The notes beneath the pieces are model-generated. The model worked only from the letters and a program-made list of their open reading frames with translations. It was not told where the DNA came from and did no database searches. 64,000 nucleotides of DNA from Weeksellaceae bacterium TAE3-ERU29. GTDB lineage: Bacteria > Bacteroidota > Bacteroidia > Flavobacteriales > Weeksellaceae. The translations under genes and the position numbers were made by a program. Below, piece after piece: positions 9,489 to 19,585 of the stretch (the stretch's first letter is position 1; each line of letters starts with the position of its first letter). The stretch lies in NCBI GenBank assembly GCA_019218445.1, contig JAHUUM010000008.1:1-64000 (forward strand), given 5' to 3'.

Positions 9489-10334
9489 TTATATTTTAAT
9501 AGGGGTTGCTGTTAATTTTGAAAATTCTATATCTTTTTCTATTTGATAAAAAGATACATTTGAAAAATTTTTATTTACTTCTTCTATAATTTCTTTCATA
9601 TCTTCTTTTGAAGTATCAATTCCAAAAATTATCTCTTTTATAGAATTTTCATCTAATTTAATTTTCCTATCTTCTTCAGTCCAAGTTTTAAAAATGCGTA
9701 TTTCTTCTTCATAACTCCATTTATTATTTTTTGTAATAAATAAATCTAAATATGTATCTATTTTATTTTTGGAATTATGAGGCATTATAATCTCCTTATC
9801 TAAATATTTGACTTCTCTAATTATACAACGAAATAAAATATTTTGAATATTTCTTATATCAAAACCTATACAAAAACCTTTAGAATTATTAGAATAATGA
9901 GCCCACATTACATCATTATTATTATTTTTACTTAGAGAATATACTCCAAAATTCTTCATTATTCCTAAATGAGTTTCATAATATTCTCTCCAATCAATAC
10001 CACTTTTATACTTATCAAACATTATTTCTAATTTTTCCTCAGTCAATGAATAGAACTCTTTTTCATCTTCTTTTTCTAATACTTTTTTCCATTCTTCAAA
10101 TGATAAATTATTATCAAAACGAAATGGTCTTTGCATATCAAACTTATCATTGAAGTCTGAATAAGTAGGAAAATATAATTCTTTTCTTGTAATAATTTCT
10201 TTATGATAATTATTACTCCAATCTCGATATTTATATCCAATTGGATATTCAGTTATAATGCGTTCATCTTCATCTAATTGAATAGCATTATTAATTTCAT
10301 CAGATATTTTTTTTGATAAATCTACGTTTTTCAT
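9489..10334 (-). CDS. DUF2971 family protein inside the restriction operon
   Basis: Protein of 281 residues with the DUF2971 hallmark MWAHYSNNSKGFCIGFD near the middle, preceded by FPTYSDFNDKFDMQRPF and followed by WSYEEEIRIFKTW and KEIIFGID. Its biochemical role is unknown to me. It lies between the large methylase gene and the helicase-nuclease gene on the same strand (9-bp gap to the latter), so it belongs to the transcription unit and may modulate the system. It is more AT-rich than its neighbours, suggesting a separate origin. Confidence 0.75.
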   Translation of the reverse strand: MKNVDLSKKISDEINNAIQLDEDERIITEYPIGYKYRDWSNNYHKEIITRKELYFPTYSDFNDKFDMQRPFRFDNNLSFEEWKKVLEKEDEKEFYSLTEEKLEIMFDKYKSGIDWREYYETHLGIMKNFGVYSLSKNNNNDVMWAHYSNNSKGFCIGFDIRNIQNILFRCIIREVKYLDKEIIMPHNSKNKIDTYLDLFITKNNKWSYEEEIRIFKTWTEEDRKIKLDENSIKEIIFGIDTSKEDMKEIIEEVNKNFSNVSFYQIEKDIEFSKLTATPIKI

Positions 10335-10423
10335 ATCCTCAATTATATTTTTTATAAATTAATATCTACAAAAGTATTTCACTTAGTTTCTTTCTCCAAA
10401 TAGATAAAATTTTTTATTATCTT

Positions 10424-11926
10424 TTAATTATCCATTGGTCTTACCATACTTTCTATATAATTGATTTCTTCCTCTGTCAGATTATATTTTTTATATAATT
10501 TTTCGTCTGTCCATTCTTCATCAAAATTTTGTATTGGAATAAATTCATAAGTTGATTTTGTTGTATTTTGAGTTGATTTTTTTAAAAGTAATAGATTTCT
10601 AAAAAATTTAGTTTCCATATATGAAATTACATTTTCACATCTATTTTTATCTTTGAAAGCTCCTATCAATAAGTAAGTTTCTGTACACGCTGTATTAGGT
10701 TCTCCATAGATAGGATTATTTATAACTTTATAAGGTGGTTGATTACCCATTCCGTAGGCTTTTCCTACATATACTTTATGTTCATTTATCCAATGCTCAT
10801 TCTGGAAAATATCTTCTTTTTTAATATATCCTGTCCCTTTTGTCTGATATAGTTTTATATTTTCATTTTTAACATAAGGTTTTGTATTTCCTTTAATAGT
10901 AGATGATAATCCAAAAGGCTTTCTTGAACTTACAATTTTACTGAAACTATCTTCATTAAATTTTTGGACTTTTCTTAAAATAGAAATAGCTTTATTATAT
11001 CGTATAAAAACATCTGTATCTTTTTCTTTTAAAGGGCGTTTCATTTCTGAAATACATTCCTCATTCTCATAAGTTTTTATCAAACAATCGCCTCTATATT
11101 CTCTATCCCATAAAAAATAATTAACTCCTCCTTCTAAACTTATCCCCGGGAAACATTCTGAGGCATTTGGAAAATCGTGAATTTCTTTCATTCGTTTATC
11201 ATTCAACATTTCATCTCTAAAATCATCTAAACCTTTTCCTCCCACAAACCAACGGCTCGGAATAATCATACACAGATAATGCGGTCTTAATTTTTTTGCT
11301 TGTTGCACAAATAAATGATACAAAGGTTTTGCACTTGAACCTGTTCCTCCACCGTCATTTAATTGGTAAGGCGGATTTCCTATAATTACATCAAACTGCA
11401 TATTTTTAAAAGGATTTTTGTTGTGTATAAATTGGTATGCGTGGGTTTCCAAGCTGTCATCTCGGTCGTAAATATCTTGGTTCGCACCGCAATAAGTACA
11501 TTTTCCGTTTTCCCAAGTATGCGGGATATTTTCAAAATGAATATTCCCGTTTTCACTTTTAAAACCGGTAACTACCGAGTATTCTCCATTGGCATTTTTG
11601 GTGCAATAAAGCGTACGCCGTGCCAAAAGTGAGGTCAGTTCTGTGATACCAATTCCAAAAATTTGATTTTGCATTATGTGATTGATACGCTCTTGCAAAT
11701 CGGGGATTTGGGTTTCTAAACCTTTTAAAAGTCGCTTGGCAATTTCTCTTAAAAATACACCCGATTTAGTAAACGGGTCTAAAAAAGTGGCTTTCGGATT
11801 ACTCCAAAGTTCTTGCGGTAGTGTGTCCAGCATTTGGTTGGCAATATTGGGCGGTGTAAAAACTTCATCGTTACTTAAATTCGCCAAACAAGTCAGCACA
11901 TCGGGGTTGTAGTTGAGCTTATTCAT
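10424..11926 (-). CDS. Eco57I-like N6-adenine DNA methyltransferase, large subunit
   Basis: Protein of 500 residues. SAM motif I is the variant LDPFTKSG (49-56), a zinc-knuckle-like CTYC lies at 143-146, and the catalytic motif IV is FDVIIGNPPY, with NPPY at 184-187, followed by LCMIIPSRWFVGGKGLDDFRDEML. The C-terminal half probably holds target recognition (INEHKVYVGKAYGMGNQPPYKV). It overlaps the small methylase gene by 8 bp. The two proteins together probably protect DNA from the downstream helicase-nuclease. Confidence 0.87.
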   Translation of the reverse strand: MNKLNYNPDVLTCLANLSNDEVFTPPNIANQMLDTLPQELWSNPKATFLDPFTKSGVFLREIAKRLLKGLETQIPDLQERINHIMQNQIFGIGITELTSLLARRTLYCTKNANGEYSVVTGFKSENGNIHFENIPHTWENGKCTYCGANQDIYDRDDSLETHAYQFIHNKNPFKNMQFDVIIGNPPYQLNDGGGTGSSAKPLYHLFVQQAKKLRPHYLCMIIPSRWFVGGKGLDDFRDEMLNDKRMKEIHDFPNASECFPGISLEGGVNYFLWDREYRGDCLIKTYENEECISEMKRPLKEKDTDVFIRYNKAISILRKVQKFNEDSFSKIVSSRKPFGLSSTIKGNTKPYVKNENIKLYQTKGTGYIKKEDIFQNEHWINEHKVYVGKAYGMGNQPPYKVINNPIYGEPNTACTETYLLIGAFKDKNRCENVISYMETKFFRNLLLLKKSTQNTTKSTYEFIPIQNFDEEWTDEKLYKKYNLTEEEINYIESMVRPMDN

Positions 11927-12563
11927 CAGTATAAAGTTTTAGATAATGAGTGGGCGGATATTCAGTGTTATGCTCGGGAATGGTGGCAATTTGATTATCT
12001 TCTCCAAAAATGGAAAGTTGTTTCCCGTCTTCCAAAACAACTTGATAATCAAAGCATCGCCTTTTTACTTGTGTGCTATTGATGAATTTCCACTCGGTAA
12101 AAACCAAAGGTGTTCCCTCCAAAGTAGTGTATTTGAGAGCATCGCCACATACGATGTTTTTATTCAAAATATGGCGAATGCTTTTCATTAAATGCGGATA
12201 GTCTCCGCTTGTTTTAAATGCCTTTGGGTAGTCTTTTCCTACCTTTTCGAAAAGACGATTTCGGCATTCTATGGCGTTGTCTTCCAAAAGTTCGACACCA
12301 TATATACTACTCACGCTTTTGATAAGGTGTGTATCGTATAAAATTTTGTCTTTCTTGTATTTGTCTTTTAGAATGAGTATTCTCCGATTGAGAATTTCGA
12401 TAAGGAAATTACCCGAACCACAGGCGGGTTCTAAAAAAGTGGCATCAATGCGTTCCACTTGGTCTTTTACCAAATCGAGCATTGCATTTACTTCTCGCTC
12501 ATTGGTAAATACCTCGCCGTGGTCAGCCACCCGCTTTCGGGATTTGACTTGTGTTTTTTCCAT
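11919..12563 (-). CDS. Partner methylase subunit with SAM motif I but no NPPY
   Basis: Protein of 214 residues if it starts at the ATG at 12563; an in-frame TTG at 12590 would add 9 residues (MERGSGYIA). I prefer the ATG because MEKTQVKSRKRVADHGEVFT looks like the family start. It has EVFTNEREVNAMLDLV then motif I FLEPACGSGNFL and NIVCGDAL, but no NPPY follows, so it cannot be a complete adenine methylase alone. It overlaps the large subunit by 8 bp, implying a two-chain enzyme. Confidence 0.75.
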   Translation of the reverse strand: MEKTQVKSRKRVADHGEVFTNEREVNAMLDLVKDQVERIDATFLEPACGSGNFLIEILNRRILILKDKYKKDKILYDTHLIKSVSSIYGVELLEDNAIECRNRLFEKVGKDYPKAFKTSGDYPHLMKSIRHILNKNIVCGDALKYTTLEGTPLVFTEWKFINSTQVKRRCFDYQVVLEDGKQLSIFGEDNQIATIPEHNTEYPPTHYLKLYTDE

Positions 12564-12705
12564 AGCAATATAGCCACTGCCTCGCTCCAAAACAGTGATT
12601 TTTATTGACTAAAAGCGTGGAACAAAAAGCCTTACTCTTAATTCACGGAAAAAACTATGCACACGGCAGAGGATAGCATAAACTACCCTCCACCTTAGGC
12701 TAACC

Positions 12706-12848
12706 TATTCTGTGTTGCTGTTTTAAAATTTGGTAGATTTAGGACAGCAGAATAAAGCTAACGCTTTTCTATATTTACAAAAAAGAAAGCGTGAGTAAAA
12801 CTCAACCCTGCTGTCCTAGGCTCTACCAAAGCCGTGCAACACAGAATA
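12706..12848. repeat. 143-bp composite inverted-repeat element
   Basis: Nested arms pair perfectly: 12706-12718 (TATTCTGTGTTGC) with 12836-12848; GGTAGA at 12732-12737 with TCTACC at 12822-12827; TAGGACAGCAG at 12740-12750 with CTGCTGTCCTA at 12808-12818; ACGCTTT at 12761-12767 with AAAGCGT at 12786-12792. The order of arms is collinear, so the whole can fold as one long stem with internal loops. It lies just upstream of the restriction operon. It could be a structured RNA, a MITE-like element or a recombination site. Confidence 0.7.
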
Positions 12849-12891
12849 AAGTAATAACCCACGCATATAGCGTGAGCATCAACTTTTTGTT

Positions 12892-12951
12892 TCTGTGTTG
12901 CTGTTTTAAATTTGGTAGATTTAGGGCAACAGAACAAAAGCTAACGCTTTT
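12892..12951. repeat. Second copy of the element's left arm
   Basis: About 60 bp nearly identical to 12709-12771 (both begin TCTGTGTTGCTGTTTTAAA and end GCTAACGCTTTTCT), with a few substitutions and one deletion. The matching right arm is absent, so this is a partial duplication. Between the two copies (about 12859-12874) is a small hairpin CACGC-ATATA-GCGTG. I found no reading frame in 12591-13017. Confidence 0.7.
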
Positions 12952-13017
12952 CTTTAATTTTTAATGTTTCAAAGATAGGGAATTATTATAGATAGAAATA
13001 AATTTAATTAAAAAAAT

Positions 13018-13050
13018 AAATCGTTCTAATATAATTTATTAGAACGATTT
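13018..13050 (-). terminator. Strong hairpin, probable displaced leuS terminator
   Basis: Perfect 14-bp arms AAATCGTTCTAATA / TATTAGAACGATTT flank a 5-base loop. On the minus strand the stem is followed by ATTTTTTTAATT. The nearest minus-strand gene upstream is leuS, whose stop is about 320 bp away, with the tandem repeats in between. A plus-strand terminator for an RNA from the inverted-repeat element is an alternative, since T-rich sequence also follows on that side. Confidence 0.6.
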
Positions 13051-13097
13051 AAGTTTTTTATTCTTCTTAATTTATTTTAAACTTTAAAATTTCATGC

Positions 13098-13370
13098 GAT
13101 ACTGAAACAAGTTCAGCATGGCAATCGTTATTCACACATCTGTCACTCTGAATTTATTTCAGAGTCTCATACTTAGAAACATCCCCTTAATCCCTTTAAA
13201 GGAAAAGTTTAAAACTTATGTGATACTGAAACAAGTTCAGTATGACAATCGTTATTAACACACATCTGTCACTCTGAATTTATTTCAGAGGCTCTAAAAA
13301 CATCCCATTAATCCCCTTCAAAGGGGAAGTTTTAAAACTTATGTGATACTGAAACAAGTTCAGTATGATA
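13098..13370. repeat. Tandem repeat of about 124 bp, 2.2 copies
   Basis: The phrase GATACTGAAACAAGTTCAG starts at 13098, 13222 and 13345 (spacings 124 and 123). Each full unit continues with CACTCTGAATTTATTTCAGAG (an internal palindrome) and a CCCTTNAAAGGG-type palindrome. The third copy is truncated and runs straight into the leuS stop codon. It resembles intergenic palindromic repeat families of flavobacteria. No coding potential seen. Confidence 0.8.
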
Positions 13371-13371
13371 A

Positions 13372-16206
13372 TTACATTACAATATTCACAATTTTACCGG
13401 GTACAACTATCACTTTTTTAGGTGATTTTCCTTCTAAATACTTTTCGGTTTGTTCGTTTGCCAATACTGCTTTTTCTACTTCTTCTTTAGATAAATCTAA
13501 AGGTAAATTCATAGTAAAACGCATTTTTCCGTTAAATGAAATCGGATACTCTTTAGCATCTTCTTTCAAATATTTTTCTTCAAAAATCGGATAAGGTTGT
13601 GTCGTAACTGTTCCCTCATTTCCTAACTGATGCCATAATTCTTCTGCAATATGCGGTGCAAACGGCGAAATTAAAATTACCAACGGCTCTAAAATCGCTT
13701 TTTTGTTACATTTTAATTTTTGTAAATCGTTCACGGCAATCATAAAGGCAGAAATAGACGTATTGAAAGAGAATTTCTCTATATCGTCTGTTACTTTCTG
13801 AATTAATGTATGCAATACTTTTAATTCTTCTTTGGTAGGCTCTGTATCTGAAATGTTTAAGTTTTCTCCTTCATAGAACAAACGCCAAAGTTTTTTAACA
13901 AATCCATTTACTCCACTTAATCCATTAGTTATCCAAGGTTTAGCTTGTTCAATCGGACCTAAAAACATTTCGTACATACGTAATGTATCTGCTCCATATT
14001 CCTCGCAAATATCATCAGGATTTACTACATTAAATTTAGATTTAGACATTTTTTCTACCTCACGAGAAACATAGAATTTTCCGTTTTCAGAGAAAATAAA
14101 TTCTGCATCTTTTAAATCATCTCGCCATTGTTTAAATCTTTCTGTATCTAAAGAATTGCTTGAATCTACCAAATTAACATCAGCATGAACTGCAACAGTA
14201 TCATAATGGTCTTTTCTGTCAGCAGAAACGTATTCGTTACTATCTTTAATTCTGTAAACAAAAGCACTTTCGCCCAAAATCATTCCTTGATTAATCATTT
14301 TTTTGAAAGGCTCTTCTACTTCAACATATCCTATATCTTTCAAGAATTTAGTCCAAAAACGACTGTATAATAAATGCCCAGTAGCGTGTTCACTTCCACC
14401 TAAATATAAATCAACATTTTGCCAATAATTTAAAGCCTCTTTAGATGCCAATTCGGTGTTATTATTAGCGTCCATGTATCTGAACTGATACCAAGAACTT
14501 CCTGCCCAACCCGGCATTGTATTTAATTCTAACGGGAAAACAGTTTTTTCATCGATTTTATCATTAGAAACTACCTTTTTATTTTCGGTATCCCAAGCCC
14601 ACTGAGTAGCTCGTCCTAATGGTGGCTCTCCGGTTTCGGTTGGTAAATATTCATCAACCTCAGGCAATTCCAACGGAAGATTTTCCTCTCCTATTGATTT
14701 TGGAATTCCGTTGTCAAAATACATTGGTACGGGTTCTCCCCAATAACGCTGACGGCTAAATACGGCATCTCTTAATCTGTAATTTATTTTTCCTTTTCCT
14801 ACGCCTAATTCTTCTAATTTTTCGATAGCTTTTGGCAATGCATCTTTTACGGTTAATCCGTTTAAGAAACCTGAATCTTTTAACGGAATATTTCCTGTTT
14901 TATCTGAGTACGCCTCCTCGCTGATATTTACTCCTTCAAAAATATTAGGAATTTCTATATCAAAAGTTTTGGCAAAAGCATAATCTCTCTCATCTCCCGC
15001 AGGAACCGCCATTACAGCCCCCGTTCCGTAACCTGCCAAAACATAATCTGCAATCCAAATAGGTACTTCTTTTCCATTCACAGGGTTAATGGCATACGCT
15101 CCTGTAAATGCTCCCGTAACTCGCTTGGTATCTGCCATACGCTCGCGCTCACTACGTTTAGAAGTTTCTACGATATAATTTTCAACTTCAGTTTTTTGCT
15201 CTTCGGTTGTAATTTCTTTTACTAAATCATGCTCAGGTGCGAGTACCATAAATGAAACACCAAAAATAGTATCTGCTCGAGTAGTAAATACTTCGATAGA
15301 ATAATCGTTTTCGTGTTTTACTTTAAAATTAACAGAGGCTCCTTTGGATTTTCCTATCCAGTTTTTTTGAGATTCTTTTATGGCATCTGTCCATTCTAAA
15401 GCTGATTCGTTATAAGCTATTCCATTTAATAATCTTTCTGCATAGGCTGTGATACGCATCATCCATTGTGTCATTTTTTTGCGTTGCACAGGGTGTCCTC
15501 CACGTTGAGAAACTCCGTTAACTACCTCATCATTAGCTAATACTGTACCCAATTCAGGACACCAGTTTACCTCAGCTTCGGCTAAATAAGTAAGTCTGTA
15601 TTTTAATAATATTTCTGATTTTTCCTTTTCGGTAAAATTATTCCATTCTTCTGCTGTGAAATTTGGTACATTATCATCACAAGCTACGTCTAAATCTGAA
15701 TTTCCTTTTTCTTCAAAATATTTAATTAAATCAGAAATCGGTTTAGCTTTTTGGTCTTTATTACAATAAAATGAATTAAATAATTGTAAGAAAATCCATT
15801 GAGTCCATTTATAATAATCAGGATTAGAAGTTCTGATTTCTCTGTCCCAATCAAAAGAAAATCCTATTTTATCTAATTGTTCTCTATAACGTGCTACGTT
15901 TTCTTTGGTAGTAACCGCAGGGTGCTGACCTGTTTGTATCGCATATTGCTCTGCCGGTAATCCGAAAGAATCGTATCCCATTGGGTGCAATACATTGAAT
16001 CCTTTGTGTCTTTTATAACGAGCGTAAATGTCTGATGCTATGTATCCTAACGGGTGTCCTACGTGTAATCCTGCTCCGGACGGATAAGGAAACATATCTA
16101 AAACATAAAACTTTGGTTTGTCTGATTTATCTTTAGCTTCATAAATCTTATTTTCAGCCCAAAACTTTTGCCATTTAGGCTCTATTTCATTCGGATTGTA
16201 TTGCAT
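13372..16206 (-). CDS. leuS: Leucyl-tRNA synthetase
   Basis: Class I aminoacyl-tRNA synthetase that charges tRNA-Leu. The HIGH-type motif is HVGH at 48-51 within [22 protein letters not shown] lies near residue 719, and the CP1 editing domain is visible ([21 protein letters not shown]). The 944-residue length is longer than E. coli LeuS (860), as is common in Bacteroidota. Its 3' end abuts the tandem repeats. Its upstream region faces rpiB divergently. Confidence 0.97.
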   Translation of the reverse strand: MQYNPNEIEPKWQKFWAENKIYEAKDKSDKPKFYVLDMFPYPSGAGLHVGHPLGYIASDIYARYKRHKGFNVLHPMGYDSFGLPAEQYAIQTGQHPAVTTKENVARYREQLDKIGFSFDWDREIRTSNPDYYKWTQWIFLQLFNSFYCNKDQKAKPISDLIKYFEEKGNSDLDVACDDNVPNFTAEEWNNFTEKEKSEILLKYRLTYLAEAEVNWCPELGTVLANDEVVNGVSQRGGHPVQRKKMTQWMMRITAYAERLLNGIAYNESALEWTDAIKESQKNWIGKSKGASVNFKVKHENDYSIEVFTTRADTIFGVSFMVLAPEHDLVKEITTEEQKTEVENYIVETSKRSERERMADTKRVTGAFTGAYAINPVNGKEVPIWIADYVLAGYGTGAVMAVPAGDERDYAFAKTFDIEIPNIFEGVNISEEAYSDKTGNIPLKDSGFLNGLTVKDALPKAIEKLEELGVGKGKINYRLRDAVFSRQRYWGEPVPMYFDNGIPKSIGEENLPLELPEVDEYLPTETGEPPLGRATQWAWDTENKKVVSNDKIDEKTVFPLELNTMPGWAGSSWYQFRYMDANNNTELASKEALNYWQNVDLYLGGSEHATGHLLYSRFWTKFLKDIGYVEVEEPFKKMINQGMILGESAFVYRIKDSNEYVSADRKDHYDTVAVHADVNLVDSSNSLDTERFKQWRDDLKDAEFIFSENGKFYVSREVEKMSKSKFNVVNPDDICEEYGADTLRMYEMFLGPIEQAKPWITNGLSGVNGFVKKLWRLFYEGENLNISDTEPTKEELKVLHTLIQKVTDDIEKFSFNTSISAFMIAVNDLQKLKCNKKAILEPLVILISPFAPHIAEELWHQLGNEGTVTTQPYPIFEEKYLKEDAKEYPISFNGKMRFTMNLPLDLSKEEVEKAVLANEQTEKYLEGKSPKKVIVVPGKIVNIVM

Positions 16207-16813
16207 AGCTTTTTTATTTTTGATACATCTGCGAAGATAAGAATTTTTTATTCCTTATTATTTGTTTTCAATTTTTTTGATTCCATACCTTCGTATTAAT
16301 TTTACATGGCAAAGATGAGCAAAGAATTACTCGATTCAAAAGAAATAAGTTTTTAACTTTTAACTCATATATTTATATAATAAATTTAATTTTAAAAAAT
16401 TTTAAAAAAAGATATGATGTATATAATATGCCTGTTAATATGTGGATAACTTAATTATTGATTTTTTATAGAAATTTAGTTTTTCTTAATTATAAAATGT
16501 TATATTTAAATTGATTGAAGAGGTTATCAACAAACTAACAAAGACGTGTAAAATTGGAAAATAAAGACCAAAAAAGAGCATTAATAACTATTGATAGTCG
16601 GTTAATAATTAATCAATAGAAAACAATAAATAAATTTGCATTGGATTATCTGTTCATTGTATTGTAAAAATTAAGACACGAGTCAAGGAAAATCTTTTAA
16701 AAGTTTTAAACTTGAATTAAAGATTAATCAACAATTTGGTAATATTAAAAAAGGTTTGATTAGTAATATTTTAGAATAAATTCCGACTTTTGTAGTGTTG
16801 AAAACTTATTTAT
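16207..16813. other. 607-bp AT-rich divergent gap with DnaA-box-like sites
   Basis: No reading frame of note. The region is very AT-rich and contains one exact DnaA-box sequence on the minus strand (plus strand TGTGGATAA at 16441-16449) and a one-mismatch copy TTATCAACA at 16524-16532. It separates leuS from rpiB. The leuS minus strand has a TATCTTCG -7-like element just upstream of its start. It could hold long promoters, a dispersed DnaA-binding site or, less likely, a replication origin. Confidence 0.35.
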
Positions 16814-17245
16814 ATGAAAATAGCGATAGCATCTGACCACGCAGGTTTTGAATTAAAAGAGAAAATTAAAGCGTTATTAACAAGCAAAGAAATTGACTTT
16901 AAAGACTTTGGAGCTTTTTCCACAGACAGTGTTGATTATCCTGATTTTGCACATCCGGCAGCAACTGCTGTAGAAAACAAAGAAGCAGACTTTGGAATTT
17001 TACTTTGCGGAAGCGGTAACGGAATTGCAATGACAGCAAATAAACACCAAGGTATAAGAGCTGCAATTTGTTGGAATACCGAATTGGCTGAACTTGCCAA
17101 ACAACATAACGATGCCAATATTTTGGTATTGCCTGCTCGTTTTATTTCTGAGGAATTAGGTTTAGAAATTGTGGAGGCTTATTTAAATACTGATTTTGAA
17201 GGTGGAAGACATCAAAGACGTGTAGATAAAATTGCATGTATGTAA
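16814..17245 (+). CDS. rpiB: Ribose 5-phosphate isomerase B
   Basis: Interconverts ribose 5-phosphate and ribulose 5-phosphate in the pentose phosphate pathway. SDHAG at 7-11 binds substrate, and CGSGNG at 65-70 carries the catalytic cysteine C65. The C-terminal VEAYLNTDFEGGRHQRRVDKI is typical. The 143-residue length matches the LacAB/RpiB family. A terminator follows directly, so it is probably monocistronic. Confidence 0.95.
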   Translation: MKIAIASDHAGFELKEKIKALLTSKEIDFKDFGAFSTDSVDYPDFAHPAATAVENKEADFGILLCGSGNGIAMTANKHQGIRAAICWNTELAELAKQHNDANILVLPARFISEELGLEIVEAYLNTDFEGGRHQRRVDKIACM

Positions 17246-17261
17246 CTTAAAAGATAATTAG

Positions 17262-17289
17262 AAAAGCAATTAAATTTTTAGTTGCTTTT
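17262..17289 (+). terminator. Rho-independent terminator of rpiB
   Basis: AAAAGCAA pairs with TTGCTTTT and continues into a T run, 17 bp after the rpiB stop. Confidence 0.75.
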
Positions 17290-17409
17290 TTTGTTTAAGT
17301 ATTACTAAACCATAAAATTTTGAATTAATTAACAAAATAGCATAATAATTGATTGGTATAGAAACGACTTATGAATAAAAGTTCTATAAGTCATTAAATT
17401 AAAAGCAAT

Positions 17410-19563
17410 ATGTCACAAGATAGAAAGCAAAAAAATAGAACAAACGAAAAAGGTTTTAGAAAAACTGCAAAAAGTATACTTCAATATTATTTAAAATATC
17501 CAAATAAGACTTTAAATCATAAGCAATTAGGTACAGCTTTACAATATACCAACGCAAAAGAAAAACAGCATTTAATAAAAGTGCTTTCTCGTTTAGCGGC
17601 AGATGATTCTTTAATTGAGGTTTCTCCGGGAAAATTCAAATTGAATATGGAGAAAAATATGTTGGTAGGTACAATAGATTTTACTTCATCCGGAGCAGCT
17701 TACGTAATTGTAGAAGGCTTAGAAAACGATATTTATATTCCGAAAGGAGAAACTAAAAATGCTTTACAGAATGATTTAGTTCAATTAGTTGTACATAAAA
17801 CTTCTAAAGGTAGAAAGCCGGAGGGTAGCATTGTAAAAGTTATTCAACGTAATAGAATGCAATATGTAGGAGTTTTACAGATTATTGCTGATAGAAAATA
17901 TGGTTTTGTAGTGGTAGAAGGAAAATCTATGCCGGTGGATATTTATATTTCTAAAGAAAACCTAAACCATGCACAAAACGGTGATAAAGTAGTTTGTAAT
18001 GTGGTGGGTTGGCCGGAAGATGCAGATTCACCGTTTGGAGAAATTACAAGAGTTTTAGGAAAACCGGGAGAACATGATGTAGAAATTCATGCTATTTTGG
18101 CAGAATATGGTTTACCTGCTGCATTCCCGAAAGAAGTGGAAGATGAGGCACATAATTTAGATACGTCTATCACGGCAGATGAAATTGCAAGAAGACGAGA
18201 TATGCGAGATGTTCCTACATTCACCATAGATCCTAAAGATGCTAAAGATTTTGATGATGCTTTATCATTCAGAACTTTAGAAAATGGAAATTATGAAATA
18301 GGAGTGCATATTGCAGATGTTGCTCATTATGTAAAACCCGGAACTTTATTAGACGAAGAGGCATATAAAAGAGCAACTTCGGTTTATTTGGTAGATAGAG
18401 TAGTGCCGATGCTACCGGAAGTTTTATCTAATTTTGCCTGTTCATTACGTCCTAATGAGGATAAATACACTTTTTCTGCCGTTTTTGAAATGAACCATAA
18501 AGCCAAAATTATTAAAAGTTGGTTTGGTAGAACAGTAACACATTCTGATAGAAGATTTGCTTATGAAGAGGCTCAAGAAATTATAGAAGGAGCTGAAGGA
18601 GATATGAAAAATGAAATTTTGGCTTTGGATAAATTAGCTAAGATTTTAAGAAAAGAAAGATTGAAAGACGGTGCAATTAGTTTTGACAGATTAGAAGTTA
18701 AATTTAATTTGGACGCCGAAGGAAATCCTATTAATGTTTACTTTAAAGAAAGTAAAGATGCCAATAAATTGATTGAAGAATTTATGTTATTGGCTAATAA
18801 AAAAGTATCTGAATTTGTAAGTTTAAATAAAAAAGGAAATCCTAACGATAAAACCTTTATTTACCGTATACATGATGATCCCGATCCTGAAAAATTAGCA
18901 AGTTTAAAACAATTTATTAATCAGTTTGGATATGGTTTAGAATTAGGTGATAGAAAGAAAACTACTGCCTCTATTAATAAATTATTGCATGATGTAAAAG
19001 GTAAAGGAGAAGAAAATATGATTGAAACTCTAACTTTACGTTCTATGTCAAAAGCGATTTATTCTACTGAGAATATAGGACATTATGGTTTAGCTTTTGA
19101 ATATTATTCACACTTTACATCACCAATTCGTCGTTATCCCGATGTTATAGCACATAGACTTTTACAACATTATTTAGATGGTGGAAAATCGGTGGATAAA
19201 GAAACTTATGAAGATAAATGTGAACATTGTAGCCAAAGAGAGCGTTTAGCGGCAGATGCGGAAAGAGATAGTATAAAATACATGCAAGTTAAATTTATGG
19301 ATAAGCATGTAGGCGAAGAATTTGAAGGAGTGATTACAGGAGTTACAGAATGGGGAATTTATGTAGAATTACCACAATGTAGAGCAGAAGGATTAGTAAG
19401 ATTAAGAGATATTCATGGAGATCATTATGTATTTGACCAAAAGAATTATGCAATTGTAGGACAATCTTCCGGTAAAACTTATCAATTAGGAAGCGAAGTA
19501 AGAGTAAAAATAGTAAGAGCAGATTTAGAGAAAAAACAACTTGATTTTGAGTTGATTGAATAA
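17410..19563 (+). CDS. rnr: Ribonuclease R
   Basis: Processive 3'-5' exoribonuclease that degrades structured RNA. N-terminal helix-turn-helix-like region and cold-shock OB folds (1-230), then the RNB catalytic domain beginning near residue 275 with DPKDAKDFDDALSF, whose aspartates bind the metals. Further RNB marks are YEYYSHFTSPIRRYPDVIAHRLL and the C-terminal S1 domain (VGEEFEGVITGVTEWGIYVEL). The 717-residue length is normal. CCGG is strikingly frequent in this gene (9 by hand count). Confidence 0.95.
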   Translation: MSQDRKQKNRTNEKGFRKTAKSILQYYLKYPNKTLNHKQLGTALQYTNAKEKQHLIKVLSRLAADDSLIEVSPGKFKLNMEKNMLVGTIDFTSSGAAYVIVEGLENDIYIPKGETKNALQNDLVQLVVHKTSKGRKPEGSIVKVIQRNRMQYVGVLQIIADRKYGFVVVEGKSMPVDIYISKENLNHAQNGDKVVCNVVGWPEDADSPFGEITRVLGKPGEHDVEIHAILAEYGLPAAFPKEVEDEAHNLDTSITADEIARRRDMRDVPTFTIDPKDAKDFDDALSFRTLENGNYEIGVHIADVAHYVKPGTLLDEEAYKRATSVYLVDRVVPMLPEVLSNFACSLRPNEDKYTFSAVFEMNHKAKIIKSWFGRTVTHSDRRFAYEEAQEIIEGAEGDMKNEILALDKLAKILRKERLKDGAISFDRLEVKFNLDAEGNPINVYFKESKDANKLIEEFMLLANKKVSEFVSLNKKGNPNDKTFIYRIHDDPDPEKLASLKQFINQFGYGLELGDRKKTTASINKLLHDVKGKGEENMIETLTLRSMSKAIYSTENIGHYGLAFEYYSHFTSPIRRYPDVIAHRLLQHYLDGGKSVDKETYEDKCEHCSQRERLAADAERDSIKYMQVKFMDKHVGEEFEGVITGVTEWGIYVELPQCRAEGLVRLRDIHGDHYVFDQKNYAIVGQSSGKTYQLGSEVRVKIVRADLEKKQLDFELIE

Positions 19564-19585
19564 ATAGTAAATAGACTAAAAGAAT

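Noticed and set aside
12564-12590. TTG start giving nine extra residues on the small methylase subunit
   Set aside because: The ATG at 12563 starts a family-like N-terminus and ATG is the preferred start; kept only as an alternative.
12706-13370. CRISPR array
   Set aside because: Only two or three copies of long, imperfect repeats (about 60 and 124 bp), no short equal repeats with unique spacers, and no cas genes.
16207-16813. Firm call of a replication origin
   Set aside because: Only one exact and one near DnaA box, no dnaA nearby, and no consistent strand bias change that I can see.
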